Shown here: in pieces, positions 1-8,685 of the stretch | Numbering within the stretch: position 1 is the first letter of the stretch | How the letters are laid out: each line of letters begins with the position of its first letter | Assembly (NCBI RefSeq): GCF_000369045.1 | Contig: NZ_KB849786.1 | Location: 76,117-140,116, forward strand | Direction of reading: 5' to 3' | DNA: 64,000 nucleotides | Source of the DNA: Acinetobacter pittii ATCC 19004 = CIP 70.29 | GTDB taxonomy: Bacteria > Pseudomonadota > Gammaproteobacteria > Pseudomonadales > Moraxellaceae | Program-made: the position numbers and the translations under genes | Notes under the pieces: generated by a model | What the model was told of the DNA's origin: nothing | The model's database searches: none | The model's input: only the letters and a program-made list of their open reading frames with translations

Positions 1-401
1 CTGAAGCAAAACGCCAAGCAGAAGCAGACAAGAAAGCTGCTGAAGCCAAACGACAAGCAGAAGCTGATAAAAAAGCCTCTGATGCTAAACGAAAAGCTGA
101 AGCTGAGAAAAAAGCTGAGGCTGAAAAAGCACGTGAACTGCTTGAAAATGGCGATAAAAAGTGGATGGTTCAAGTCGCTTTGGCTGCTAACCAAGCAAAT
201 GCAGATGCAGTTGTTTCTAAATTACGAGCTAAAGGCTATAAGGTCACTACAAGCCCAACCAGTAAGGGTATTCGTATTATGGTTGGACCTGCAAAAGACC
301 GTGATACAGCAGATGCTGCTCGTAAGAAAATTACTTCTGATTCAAGTTTAAACATGAAATCAGCGTGGGTGATTGACTGGGTACCGTTAGACCAACGTTA
401 A
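1..401 (+). CDS. SPOR-domain protein, C-terminal part (5' truncated)
   Basis: The open frame enters from the left edge (first whole codon at base 3) and ends with TAA. About 45 visible residues are a Lys/Ala/Glu/Arg-rich helical repeat (AEADKKAAEAKRQ-type units, TolA-like), followed by a SPOR domain of about 75 residues (WMVQVALAANQANADAVV to WVIDWVPLDQR). SPOR domains bind denuded septal peptidoglycan, so a periplasmic division-site role is likely. In this family an N-terminal membrane anchor is usual, but it lies outside the window. The repeat region is typical of a rod-like periplasmic spacer. The next gene is convergent, and I see no clear terminator in the short gap. Confidence 0.85.
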   Translation, partial: EAKRQAEADKKAAEAKRQAEADKKASDAKRKAEAEKKAEAEKARELLENGDKKWMVQVALAANQANADAVVSKLRAKGYKVTTSPTSKGIRIMVGPAKDRDTADAARKKITSDSSLNMKSAWVIDWVPLDQR

Positions 402-430
402 CCAAATTAAAAATTCCACTCAAGATGTCA

Positions 431-1009
431 CTAAGATGGATTCGACAGTTGCTGTTGAATCCATTTTACATTTTCAGGTGTAAATAATCGGTCAATGTTC
501 TTCCAAATAATATGATAACCGTAACCCCCTTGTTTCATTTCCTTAACCGCATCATCAATTGCCCAATTTTCAAAAATAATGCGATACATGGCAACGCTGG
601 CCCCTGTACGATCTGAACCATGGTAGCAGTGCAATAAAACGCGCTGATCATTCTGCTTGGCAATTTTGATTTGTTGCATGACTTCTAAGAGATCTTGTCG
701 GTCAATTGCCCAAGTGTTGATAGGAATATGTACAAGATTAAAATTTTCATTTTTAAAAACTAAACTATCTGCGTCTTTGGCTCTTAAATTAATGATCGTT
801 CTAATTTGATGATTCTTTAATTCAGAAATCATTGCTGTATCAGGTTGTTCACTGCGATAAACATCATTACTAATTTGATAAAAGTTATGAGTCTGAGAAA
901 CTAAGCTTCCCCAATCTTGTGGTCGATGCTCATGGGCGATACTTTCGTGCTGCATACATCCTTGTAAACTTATACAGATGACAAGTGTAAGGAGCGATAA
1001 TTTCTTCAT
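431..1009 (-). CDS. Dual-specificity/tyrosine phosphatase-like lipoprotein
   Basis: A 192-aa protein with a lipoprotein signal (MKKLSLLTLVICISLQGC, lipobox LQGC, lipidated Cys18). The PTP loop HCYHGSDRTG gives catalytic Cys128 and Arg134, and Asp103 is a candidate general acid. The family (DSP/PTP-like, DUF442/TpbA-like) dephosphorylates Tyr, Ser or phosphoinositide-type substrates; the real substrate here is unknown. The export signal places the enzyme in the periplasm, as for Pseudomonas TpbA. Its ATG overlaps the stop of the upstream MBL hydrolase gene by ATGA, so the two are translationally coupled. Confidence 0.8.
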   Translation of the reverse strand: MKKLSLLTLVICISLQGCMQHESIAHEHRPQDWGSLVSQTHNFYQISNDVYRSEQPDTAMISELKNHQIRTIINLRAKDADSLVFKNENFNLVHIPINTWAIDRQDLLEVMQQIKIAKQNDQRVLLHCYHGSDRTGASVAMYRIIFENWAIDDAVKEMKQGGYGYHIIWKNIDRLFTPENVKWIQQQLSNPS

Positions 1010-1818
1010 GTTTGATACCGTTTAAGCTCATCAGGGTCGTGAGCACAAATTATTTCAATCGTGGGTTCATGTTGAGCTAAATGCTGTAAACGCTTGAGAT
1101 TAAAAAGACGCTTTTGATTGTCTTCTGCAAATGTTTTTTCCACCAGATCAAGTGATCTTAATTTATTTTTAGGGTTTAACTCTAGGTGTGAGTAGTAGGC
1201 ATCTCCACAAAATAATACCCATTGATTTTGTTGCTTTATGGCAATCCCGCAATGTCCAGCTGTATGTCCTAACAGCGGTATCATTAAAATTTCATCTTGA
1301 AACAGCGGAAAACCTTTAACTTTTTCGAGGTTGAACCATGCTTCACCTTTTTGATATTCAACGAAGTTCCAATACCGATGATCTTTATATTGATTGGTTC
1401 TATAGCGAAGTTTGCCTTTAAAATTTGGAAGTTGGGCAGCGTTGTATTCTGCTGCTAAAACATGAACTGTGGCATGAGGAAAATCTGAGATACCACCAGC
1501 ATGGTCGAAATCAAGATGAGTGACAAAAATATGCTGTACATCTTTGGGACTAAACCCGAGCTTTTGGATTTGTTGGATCGCACTAAATTCAAGATTATGC
1601 TCAATATTGCCTAAGCGTTTAACTAATGAGCCTAGGCGCTGCTTCATATGTAAGTAATCTTGCAAGCCAAAGCCAGTATCGATAAGCACTAAGCCTCGAT
1701 CAGTTTCAACTAAAAGACAATGACAGATTACTTCAGCTCGGAAGCCTTTTTGTCCAAATAAGGGTGCACAAACTGGGCACATGCTGCCACACTTTAAATG
1801 ATGAATTTTATAGATCAT
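1006..1818 (-). CDS. MBL-fold metallo-hydrolase
   Basis: A 270-aa metallo-beta-lactamase-fold hydrolase. The metal motif THLDFDHAGG (HxxxDH form), the earlier LIDTGFG strand and a later LLGHTAGH plus FCGDAYYS match lactonase/glyoxalase-II-type enzymes such as AhlD-like AHL lactonases. I chose the ATG before IYKIHHLKCG because the family's first strand begins there. An in-frame ATG 60 bases upstream (1878) would add 20 residues without family character. Neither start has a convincing Shine-Dalgarno. It forms a two-gene operon with the lipoprotein phosphatase. The substrate is not known, and quorum quenching is only a possibility. Confidence 0.75.
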   Translation of the reverse strand: MIYKIHHLKCGSMCPVCAPLFGQKGFRAEVICHCLLVETDRGLVLIDTGFGLQDYLHMKQRLGSLVKRLGNIEHNLEFSAIQQIQKLGFSPKDVQHIFVTHLDFDHAGGISDFPHATVHVLAAEYNAAQLPNFKGKLRYRTNQYKDHRYWNFVEYQKGEAWFNLEKVKGFPLFQDEILMIPLLGHTAGHCGIAIKQQNQWVLFCGDAYYSHLELNPKNKLRSLDLVEKTFAEDNQKRLFNLKRLQHLAQHEPTIEIICAHDPDELKRYQT

Positions 1819-1951
1819 GATTTTTATTTTTTTACCGAATCGTTTCGAGTTATAACTGATCTGAGCAATAAAAACCATGAGTATTCAATACATAAATAAA
1901 AAAGCCATCACTACGGATGACTTTTTCGGGTGTGATATTTAATCTAAGTGT

Positions 1952-2083
1952 GCCTACGCGCTTTGCTTGTCTTGTAGGGAATTTTTCAGATATTTGCCTA
2001 CGCACTGCGTTTGTCTTGTATCCAACTTTTCGAATACTTGCCTACGCACTTCGCTTGTCTTGCACTTCGATTAAAGCCTTTTT
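1952..2083. repeat. Three 44-bp-period imperfect tandem repeats
   Basis: Units begin at 1952, 1996 and 2040, exactly 44 bases apart. Each starts with a conserved 25-base block of the form GCCTACGCRCTKYGYTTGTC followed by TTG; the remaining 19 or so bases diverge. The block includes a CGCA/TGCG-type short inverted repeat in unit 2. The array lies between the divergently placed MBL hydrolase start and the peroxiredoxin stop. It encodes nothing convincing, although an open frame crosses it. This looks like an intergenic REP-like element that has duplicated locally. Confidence 0.7.
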
Positions 2084-2095
2084 AAAGGCTTTAAT
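2070..2095. repeat. Perfect 12-bp inverted repeat at peroxiredoxin stop
   Basis: ATTAAAGCCTTT, TT, AAAGGCTTTAAT form a perfect hairpin spanning the stop codon of the minus-strand peroxiredoxin gene. There is no following T-run on the minus strand, so it may be a 3'-end stabilising hairpin rather than a classical terminator. Confidence 0.5.
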
Positions 2096-2732
2096 CTTGC
2101 TCAGGCTGTGGCGTGAGGCGTAAATAAGGTTTAACAGCTGTATAACCTTTAGGGAAACGTTGTTTAATTTCTTCTTCATCTTTAAGTGATGGCACAATAA
2201 CGACATCTTCACCTTGCTGCCAGTTTGCAGGTGTAGCGACTTTATGTTTATCTGTTAATTGTAATGAATCCACAACACGTAAGACTTCGTTAAAATTTCG
2301 GCCCGTCGAAGCAGGGTAGGTAATGATTAAGCGAACTTTTTTGTTAGGATCAATAATCACTAATGAGCGCACTGTTAGAGTTTCACTGGCATTAGGGTGA
2401 ATGAAGCCATAGAGCTCAGATACTTTACGATCTTTATCTGCAATGATTGGAAAGTTTACAGTTGTATTTTGTGTTTCATTGATGTCGTTGATCCAGCCTT
2501 TGTGAGACTCTACATCATCTACTGACAAAGCAATCGCTTTAACATTACGCTTCGTAAATTCATCTTTTAATTTTGCTGTATAACCTAATTCAGTGGTACA
2601 TACGGGAGTATAGTCGGCTGGATGTGAAAATAAAATTCCCCAACTATCCCCTAAAAAATCATAAAAATTAATTGTGCCTTCACTCGATTCTTGTTGAAAA
2701 TCGGGAGCAGTATCTCCTAATCGTAGTGTCAT
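2091..2732 (-). CDS. 1-Cys peroxiredoxin (Prx6 family)
   Basis: A 213-aa thiol peroxidase. The motif HPADYTPVCTTE gives the peroxidatic Cys45, and the long C-terminal domain (LRVVDSLQLTDKHKVATPANW) is typical of the Prx6/1-Cys subfamily. No clear resolving Cys is present. It reduces H2O2 and organic peroxides in the cytosol. It is transcribed alone and divergently from secA, with about 400 bases between. I see no obvious OxyR site. Length and start fit the family (usually 210-220 aa). Confidence 0.92.
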   Translation of the reverse strand: MTLRLGDTAPDFQQESSEGTINFYDFLGDSWGILFSHPADYTPVCTTELGYTAKLKDEFTKRNVKAIALSVDDVESHKGWINDINETQNTTVNFPIIADKDRKVSELYGFIHPNASETLTVRSLVIIDPNKKVRLIITYPASTGRNFNEVLRVVDSLQLTDKHKVATPANWQQGEDVVIVPSLKDEEEIKQRFPKGYTAVKPYLRLTPQPEQD

Positions 2733-2994
2733 GATCTTTCCTCAATTGCTCATAATTTGTTATTCGATTGAATGAATATGCAGCATTTACTTTATGATTA
2801 AAATTATTGTTTTTGTATTTTATTATGAACTTTTTATATAAGTGTAAATATATATGACTAAAACTCATTATTTTAAGTGCTTAATCAATGTAACTTTAAG
2901 GTAAATTTGCTAAATTAGATTTCTCGGAAGTTATGCTTAATCGATGAGCGTTAATGGTGTGTTTTTGGTGCTCGGCACATTAAGGGGAGATTAG

Positions 2995-3018
2995 ATGAAT
3001 GAAAAACCATTCGTCTAA
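2995..3018 (+). CDS. Seven-codon mini-ORF in secA leader (tentative)
   Basis: ATG followed by codons for N-E-K-P-F-V and TAA. AAGGGGAG lies 5 bases upstream of the ATG, stronger than most ribosome sites in this window. The ORF is almost wholly contained in a 9-bp hairpin, with one G-U pair. It is too short to be a SecM-like arrest peptide by known mechanisms. It may be a regulatory upstream ORF or chance. Confidence 0.3.
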   Translation: MNEKPFV

Positions 3019-3035
3019 CTATCAGATTTTTTTTA

Positions 3036-3054
3036 GGGGTTTTGTGCAAACCCC
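3036..3054 (+). promoter_or_regulatory. Hairpin in secA 5' leader
   Basis: GGGGTTT, loop TGTGC plus one T, AAACCCC form a 7-bp stem about 85 bases before the secA ATG, with a T8 run just before it. It could be a weak terminator or attenuator, or a processing signal. There is no long T-run after the stem. Confidence 0.35.
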
Positions 3055-3138
3055 TTGTACTTCAAATTTCTGACACCATAATAAACGACTGAGAAAAAGT
3101 TTATTCATTTGACCAAGCAAGATTTAGAGAGTTTATCC

Positions 3139-5859
3139 ATGTTGGCAAGTCTGATCGGAGGTATCTTCGGTACAAAAAATGAGCGTGAACTCAAACGCAT
3201 GCGCAAAATTGTTGAGCAAATCAATGCGCTCGAGCCGACGATATCAGCTTTAAGCGATGCAGACTTATCTGCAAAAACTCCAGAATTCAAACAACGTTAT
3301 AATAATGGCGAAAGTTTAGATAAATTACTTCCAGAAGCGTTTGCGGTTTGTCGTGAAGCTGCTAAGCGTGTGATGGGTATGCGTCACTATGACGTTCAGT
3401 TAATCGGGGGTATTACCTTACATGAAGGTAAGATTGCCGAGATGCGTACTGGTGAAGGTAAAACCCTTATGGGTACTCTGGCGTGTTATTTAAACGCTTT
3501 GAGTGGCCAAGGTGTACATGTCATTACTGTGAACGATTATTTGGCACAGCGTGATGCCGAGTTGAACCGCCCATTATTTGAATTTTTGGGTCTATCAATT
3601 GGTACGATTTATTCAATGCAAGGCCCGTCGGAAAAAGCGGAAGCTTATCTTGCAGATATTACTTACGGTACCAATAACGAATTCGGTTTTGACTACTTAC
3701 GTGACAACATGGTGTTTTCTTTAGCAGAAAAGAAACAACGTGGTTTGCACTATGCCATTATCGATGAAGTTGACTCCATCTTAATTGACGAGGCACGTAC
3801 ACCATTAATTATTTCTGGTCAAAGTGAAGACTCTTCACACCTCTACAGTGCAATCAATACAATTCCACCTAAATTACATCCGCAAAAAGAAGAAAAAGTA
3901 GCAGATGGCGGCCATTTCTGGATTGATGAAAAGCAGCGTTCAGTTGAAATGACTGAAATTGGTTATGAAACTGTTGAACAAGAACTTATTCAAATGGGCT
4001 TGTTGGCTGAAGGCGAAAGCTTATATTCAGCAACAAACCTAAACCTTGTTCACCATGTATCTGCTGCTATTCGTGCGCATTTCCTATTCCAACGTGATGT
4101 TCACTATATTATTCATGATGGTGAAGTGGTTATTGTCGATGAACATACAGGTCGTACGATGCCGGGTCGTCGTTGGTCAGAAGGTTTGCATCAAGCTGTT
4201 GAAGCAAAAGAAGGCTTGGAAATTCAGCCTGAAAACCAAACTTTAGCGACAACAACATTCCAGAACTACTTCCGTCTTTATAAAAAGCTTTCAGGTATGA
4301 CTGGTACTGCTGATACTGAAGCTGCGGAAATGAAAGAAATTTACGGTCTTGATGTTGTGATTATTCCAACTCACCGTCCAATGATTCGTAACGACCAAAA
4401 CGATTTAATTTATTTAAACCGTAACGGCAAATATAACGCGATTATTCAAGAAATTATGAATATTCGTGGGCAGGGTGTTGCTCCAATTTTGATTGGTACA
4501 GCAACCATTGAAGCCAGCGAAATTTTATCTTCTAAGTTAATGCAAGCTGGTATTCATCATGAAGTTTTGAACGCAAAACAACATGAGCGTGAAGCTGACA
4601 TTATTGCTCAGGCAGGTAGCCCGAATGCAGTAACAATTGCAACTAACATGGCTGGCCGTGGTACGGACATTATCTTGGGTGGTAACTGGAAAGCTAAGCT
4701 TGCCAAACTTGAAAACCCAACAGCAGAAGATGAAGCACGTCTAAAAGCACAATGGGAACAAGACCACGAAGATGTATTGCAAGCAGGTGGTTTGCATATC
4801 ATTGGTTCTGAACGCCATGAATCACGTCGTATTGACAACCAGTTACGTGGTCGTGCCGGTCGTCAAGGTGACCCTGGTGTTTCTCGTTTCTATTTGTCTC
4901 TTGAAGATGACCTTATGCGTATTTTCGCAGGTGACCGTGTCGTTGGTATGATGCGTGCGATGGGTTTGAAAGAAGACGAGGCGATTGAACATAAAATGGT
5001 GAGTCGTTCGATTGAGAATGCTCAGCGTAAAGTTGAAGCGCGTAACTTCGATATTCGTAAGAACTTATTGAAATACGATGATGTAAATAATGAACAGCGT
5101 AAGATTATTTATTCTCAACGTGATGAAGTATTAGCTGAAAATACCTTAAAAGAATACGTTGAAGAAATGCATCGTGAAGTGATGCAAGGCATGATTGCTA
5201 ACTTTATTCCACCAGAGTCAATTCATGATCAGTGGGATGTGGAAGGTTTAGAAAATGCTTTACGTATTGATTTAGGTATTGAGCTGCCGATTCAAGAATG
5301 GTTAGACCAAGATCGTCGTTTAGATGAAGAAGGTTTGGTTGAGCGTATTAGTGATGAAGTGATTGAGCGTTATCGTCAGCGCCGTGCTCAAATGGGTGAT
5401 GAATCTGCAGCAATGCTTGAGCGCCATTTCGTTTTAAACTCTCTTGATCGCCATTGGAAAGATCACTTGGCTGCAATGGATTATTTGCGTCAAGGTATTC
5501 ACTTACGTGGCTATGCGCAAAAGAACCCTGAGCAAGAATATAAGAAAGAAGCTTTCAACCTGTTCGTAAACATGTTGGGTATTATTAAAACTGATGTTGT
5601 GACTGATTTGTCTCGTGTACATATCCCAACACCAGAAGAACTTGCAGAAATGGAAGCTCAACAACAGCAGCAAGCTGAATCAATGAAGCTTTCTTTTGAA
5701 CATGATGATGTAGATGGTTTAACTGGTGAAGTTACACTTTCTCAAGAAACCATGAACGAGTCTGCCGATCAGCAAGCTTTCCCTGTTCCAGAAAGCCGTA
5801 ATGCCCCATGCCCATGTGGTTCAGGACTAAAATATAAGCAATGTCACGGTAAGATCTAA
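3139..5859 (+). CDS. secA: Preprotein translocase ATPase SecA
   Basis: The 906-aa motor of the Sec translocon drives unfolded precursors through SecYEG using ATP. Visible motifs: Walker A TGEGKT at residues 104-109, Walker B-type [14 protein letters not shown], motif GTDIILGG, helicase arginine region [13 protein letters not shown], and a C-terminal zinc site [15 protein letters not shown] that contacts SecB and phospholipid. The start is the ATG before [10 protein letters not shown], matching the E. coli N-terminus. An in-frame TTG 30 bases upstream would add a non-conserved [10 protein letters not shown]. An unusual structured leader precedes it, and an intrinsic terminator follows. Confidence 0.98.
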   Translation: MLASLIGGIFGTKNERELKRMRKIVEQINALEPTISALSDADLSAKTPEFKQRYNNGESLDKLLPEAFAVCREAAKRVMGMRHYDVQLIGGITLHEGKIAEMRTGEGKTLMGTLACYLNALSGQGVHVITVNDYLAQRDAELNRPLFEFLGLSIGTIYSMQGPSEKAEAYLADITYGTNNEFGFDYLRDNMVFSLAEKKQRGLHYAIIDEVDSILIDEARTPLIISGQSEDSSHLYSAINTIPPKLHPQKEEKVADGGHFWIDEKQRSVEMTEIGYETVEQELIQMGLLAEGESLYSATNLNLVHHVSAAIRAHFLFQRDVHYIIHDGEVVIVDEHTGRTMPGRRWSEGLHQAVEAKEGLEIQPENQTLATTTFQNYFRLYKKLSGMTGTADTEAAEMKEIYGLDVVIIPTHRPMIRNDQNDLIYLNRNGKYNAIIQEIMNIRGQGVAPILIGTATIEASEILSSKLMQAGIHHEVLNAKQHEREADIIAQAGSPNAVTIATNMAGRGTDIILGGNWKAKLAKLENPTAEDEARLKAQWEQDHEDVLQAGGLHIIGSERHESRRIDNQLRGRAGRQGDPGVSRFYLSLEDDLMRIFAGDRVVGMMRAMGLKEDEAIEHKMVSRSIENAQRKVEARNFDIRKNLLKYDDVNNEQRKIIYSQRDEVLAENTLKEYVEEMHREVMQGMIANFIPPESIHDQWDVEGLENALRIDLGIELPIQEWLDQDRRLDEEGLVERISDEVIERYRQRRAQMGDESAAMLERHFVLNSLDRHWKDHLAAMDYLRQGIHLRGYAQKNPEQEYKKEAFNLFVNMLGIIKTDVVTDLSRVHIPTPEELAEMEAQQQQQAESMKLSFEHDDVDGLTGEVTLSQETMNESADQQAFPVPESRNAPCPCGSGLKYKQCHGKI

Positions 5860-5870
5860 TCTGCCTTCTC

Positions 5871-5905
5871 AAAAAAAGCAGAACAATTGTTCTGCTTTTT
5901 TTATG
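5871..5905 (+). terminator. Intrinsic terminator after secA
   Basis: AAAGCAGAACAATTGTTCTGCTTTTTTT: a 10-bp GC-containing palindrome followed by a T-run just downstream of the secA stop. Confidence 0.9.
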
Positions 5906-5990
5906 TTTGTAGTAAGCCTGTGAATAATGTTTGCAGTTTTAAGCATTAAATGCTATTTACTTCTCATCCAGAGTGTATGTTGGAAAGACA

Positions 5991-6434
5991 ATGAAAAAAG
6001 TATTACAACCTTTATTTTTAACTGTTCTTGCTGTACCAAGTTTTGTTTTTGCAGCAGAAGCAGCTTCAGCCCCTCAAACGACAACGGTTGACAAAGTACT
6101 TGCAGCAAAAGGCCCAACTTCGGCTCAAGCTGTAGTGAAGCAAGAAAATACTACAGTGATTAGTCCACGTACAGGTATTCGCTATACGTTGGGTAACACA
6201 GGTAATCGCCCAATTATCTTACAAACTACAGCGATTGCTCCGGCAAACTCAGCAAACATTAATCGAATTGTGGCAAGCAACCCAGCTCTCTCTGCAAAAA
6301 GCCAAGAAAAAGCAAAAGTTGCTTTAATCGGTGAAGCAGCTGTAGCAGGACCAGCAGCAGTTGCAGCAAGCAATGTAACAGCGCCAGCTGCAACAAATAG
6401 TGTTGCTCCAGCAAATCCTGCATCAATGAACTAA
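5991..6434 (+). CDS. Secreted Ala-rich small protein, function unknown
   Basis: A 147-aa protein with a Sec signal (MKKVLQPLFLTVLAVPSFVFA, cleavage likely after A21). The mature part is rich in Ala, Ser and Thr, with no Cys and no domain I recognise. A central segment (TTVISPRTGIRYTLGNTGNRPI) looks folded, and the C-terminus is low-complexity Ala/Pro/Asn. The start is placed at the ATG with GGAAAG upstream; an earlier ATG 18 bases before would disrupt the signal peptide. It is monocistronic, flanked by the secA terminator and its own bidirectional one. Location should be periplasmic or extracellular. Confidence 0.75.
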   Translation: MKKVLQPLFLTVLAVPSFVFAAEAASAPQTTTVDKVLAAKGPTSAQAVVKQENTTVISPRTGIRYTLGNTGNRPIILQTTAIAPANSANINRIVASNPALSAKSQEKAKVALIGEAAVAGPAAVAASNVTAPAATNSVAPANPASMN

Positions 6435-6445
6435 TTCATATACGT

Positions 6446-6480
6446 ATAAAAAGCCAGTTCAAATTGAACTGGCTTTTTTA
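6446..6480. terminator. Bidirectional terminator
   Basis: AAAAAGCCAGTTC paired with GAACTGGCTTTTT around a short AT core. It lies between the convergent secreted-protein and MFS genes and works on both strands. Confidence 0.9.
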
Positions 6481-6499
6481 TGGGGGTGTCTTTAAAACT

Positions 6500-7810
6500 T
6501 TAAATCTGATTATTTACATCATCATTTTTTGTTTCACGAATGAGTAAGAACGCAACTAATGATAAAAGTGATGCAGCAGTCAGATAATAACCAACTGCAT
6601 ATAAACCATAAGTTTCAGCAAGCTTAGTCGCAATCAGTGGGGCAAAGGATGCACCAAAAATACCAGCCAAGTTAAAAGTTAATGCTGAACCTGTATATCG
6701 AACTGAAGTTGGGAAAAGTTCAGAAAGAACTGTACCAATTGGACCATATGTTAAGCCCATAATTGCCAAGCCAGTACATAAGAAAAGGAAAACGATTAAA
6801 GTATTTCCAGACTCTAACATACTAGAGAAGAACAAGCCGAAAATCGCAGCAGCAATACAAACGCCAATAGAAGTTGTTTTTCGACCAAATTTTTCTGCAA
6901 AAATAGCCGATAAAGGAATGAATGCGGCGAAGCAAAGTGTGGCAAAGAGTTGAAGTTCTAAGAATTCACCACGCGCATACCCAAGCTTTGTGGTTCCCCA
7001 GTTTAAGGCAAATACGGTAGTAAGATAGAACACAACAAAGGTACAGATTGCTGCAACTGTACCAAGAATAAGTTTACCAGTATGTTTGGTTAAAACTTCT
7101 TTAAATGGAATATTAACTTCTTTTTGCTTATCTAAGACTTTCTGGAAAGCTGGAGTTTCATGAAGTTTTAAACGGATATATAAGCCAACAATAACCAATA
7201 CAGCACTGGCAATGAATGGAATACGCCAACCCCATTGCATGAATGCTTGCTCAGGAATAACTGCACTCAATAATAAGAATGAACCTGTTGCCAGAATAAA
7301 GCCAATTGGAGCACCTAGCTGTGGAAACATCCCGTACCATGCTCTTTTACCTTCTGGGGCATTTTCAGTCGCTAATAATACTGCGCCGCTCCATTCACCG
7401 CCTAAACCTAAGCCTTGTCCTAAACGACAAACAGCTAATAGTAATGGTGCGATAATTCCGATTTGAGCATAAGTTGGAAGTAAACCAATACATACGGTTG
7501 AAATACCCATGGTCAGTAAAGCTGCAACTAGAGTTGCTTTACGACCGATACGGTCTCCTAGATGGCCAAATAATGCGGCACCGATAGGACGAGCAATAAA
7601 GGCAATTGCAAAGGTTGCCAGAGATTGTAAGACTGCGGCACTGCCACTACTAGCAGGAAAAAATAGGTGAGGAAAGATAATCACGGCAGCTGTTGCATAG
7701 ATATAAAAGTCGAAGAACTCAATGGTTGTACCGACTAAGCTTGCAAACAAAACTCGTGTTTTTGAATTAGTGGCTACTACAGGAGCAGCAGTCGCAGAAG
7801 TTGACTCCAT
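6500..7810 (-). CDS. MFS transporter, metabolite:H+ symporter type
   Basis: A 436-aa, 12-helix major facilitator of the MHS family (ProP/ShiA/KgtP-like). The signature GHLGDRIGRK between TM2 and TM3 and its weaker repeat AEKFGRKTTS between TM8 and TM9 are visible, as is the long TM6-TM7 loop (LKLHETPAFQKVLDKQKEV). These proteins import organic acids, shikimate or osmolytes with protons. The substrate cannot be assigned: no catabolic gene is adjacent. It is monocistronic and ends at a bidirectional terminator. Confidence 0.88.
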   Translation of the reverse strand: MESTSATAAPVVATNSKTRVLFASLVGTTIEFFDFYIYATAAVIIFPHLFFPASSGSAAVLQSLATFAIAFIARPIGAALFGHLGDRIGRKATLVAALLTMGISTVCIGLLPTYAQIGIIAPLLLAVCRLGQGLGLGGEWSGAVLLATENAPEGKRAWYGMFPQLGAPIGFILATGSFLLLSAVIPEQAFMQWGWRIPFIASAVLVIVGLYIRLKLHETPAFQKVLDKQKEVNIPFKEVLTKHTGKLILGTVAAICTFVVFYLTTVFALNWGTTKLGYARGEFLELQLFATLCFAAFIPLSAIFAEKFGRKTTSIGVCIAAAIFGLFFSSMLESGNTLIVFLFLCTGLAIMGLTYGPIGTVLSELFPTSVRYTGSALTFNLAGIFGASFAPLIATKLAETYGLYAVGYYLTAASLLSLVAFLLIRETKNDDVNNQI

Positions 7811-7942
7811 ATAAGTCCTTATATCCGTTAAAATTTATTTTTAATGACTACTCTTTTTAAAGACGTATTTTTCTCAAAGAATAGCGTGAAAGAAAATCAT
7901 CCATGACTCTTTCAGGATCACTGAATATGAGTGAAAAATGGA

Positions 7943-8584
7943 CTAAACTACGTACCAATAGATTGCAAGAAAATGTGCCCCTGCACCTAAAAGCACAAAA
8001 ATATGCCAGATCGCATGGGTATATCTTACCTTTTTTAACGCGTAAAACAATGCTCCAACCGTATAAGCTAATCCGCCAATAATTAACAAAATCAACGCGT
8101 CTTTACTCAGATAGGTGCGCATATCATCCATAACAAATACAGCAAGCCACCCCATAAGAACATAAGCAAGTAGCGAAATTTTCTGAAAACGATGAATAAA
8201 AACTAACTTGAAAAGTGTACCAATTGCAGCAATGCTCCAGAGAGCAATAAGTAAAATATGAGCTTTTTGTGTAGGTATAGCAATGCTTAAGAACGGGGTA
8301 TATGTTCCAGCAATTAAATAATAAATAGCAGTGTGGTCGAGTTTTTTATACCAGTAGCGTAGGTTTTGTGTTTGAGCAAAATGATAAAGTGTAGAACTGG
8401 TAAAAACTAGAATGAGACTAAATGAGTATACCCATAAGCCCACCCACTGAGCAGTTGGAAGATAAGATCCCTTTATAATTAAAAAGATAGAAGCTACAAC
8501 TGCCATAACAACACCAGCACCATGACTATAGGCATTAAATAGTTCTTCTTTTGGATCGTAAGTTTCCAACACAGATTTACTCAT
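7943..8584 (-). CDS. Hemolysin III family membrane protein (TrhA/PAQR-like)
   Basis: A 213-aa, seven-helix protein of the hemolysin III/YqfA/PAQR superfamily. Conserved polar residues in the membrane are seen in order: NAYSHGAG, STLYHFAQ, DHTAIYYLIAGTYTPF and the C-terminal HAIWHIFVLLGAGAHF, the usual Zn-binding Ser/His/Asp set. Relatives affect membrane energetics and lipid homeostasis; true haemolysis is doubtful. The start is the ATG before SKSVLETYDPKEE. An upstream in-frame ATG would add 15 hydrophobic, non-conserved residues. Divergent from the methyltransferase gene. Confidence 0.85.
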   Translation of the reverse strand: MSKSVLETYDPKEELFNAYSHGAGVVMAVVASIFLIIKGSYLPTAQWVGLWVYSFSLILVFTSSTLYHFAQTQNLRYWYKKLDHTAIYYLIAGTYTPFLSIAIPTQKAHILLIALWSIAAIGTLFKLVFIHRFQKISLLAYVLMGWLAVFVMDDMRTYLSKDALILLIIGGLAYTVGALFYALKKVRYTHAIWHIFVLLGAGAHFLAIYWYVV

Positions 8585-8685
8585 AACTTTAATTTTTTTG
8601 ATTAAAAATACAAATGTATAGAAATACAAAACAGTCGTAAAGTTATTTTATTTTTAATCCTAGACCCTTTAAACTTCTATCTTAT

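Larger units (their letters stand above)
2733..3138. other. 406-bp intergenic region, prx promoter side and secA leader
   Basis: This AT-rich gap separates the divergent peroxiredoxin and secA genes. The left half holds nothing I can name. The right half carries a seven-codon ORF with a good ribosome site (2995-3018), a hairpin formed by AGATGAATG/CATTCGTCT around that ORF (2994-3017), a T-run at 3027-3034 and a GGGGTTT/AAACCCC hairpin. I find no secM-like gene, which is what precedes secA in enterobacteria. Confidence 0.5.

Noticed and set aside
1952..2083. CRISPR-like repeat-spacer appearance
   Set aside because: Only three imperfect units, 19-base variable parts, no cas genes; an ordinary intergenic repeat fits better.
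1917..2123. 68-codon plus-strand frame across the 44-bp repeats
   Set aside because: Its sequence is created by the repeats and the antisense of the peroxiredoxin end; no ribosome site and repetitive, non-protein-like composition.
3109..3138. TTG start giving a ten-residue longer SecA
   Set aside because: The added residues are not found in SecA of other bacteria, while the ATG at 3139 aligns with the conserved N-terminus.
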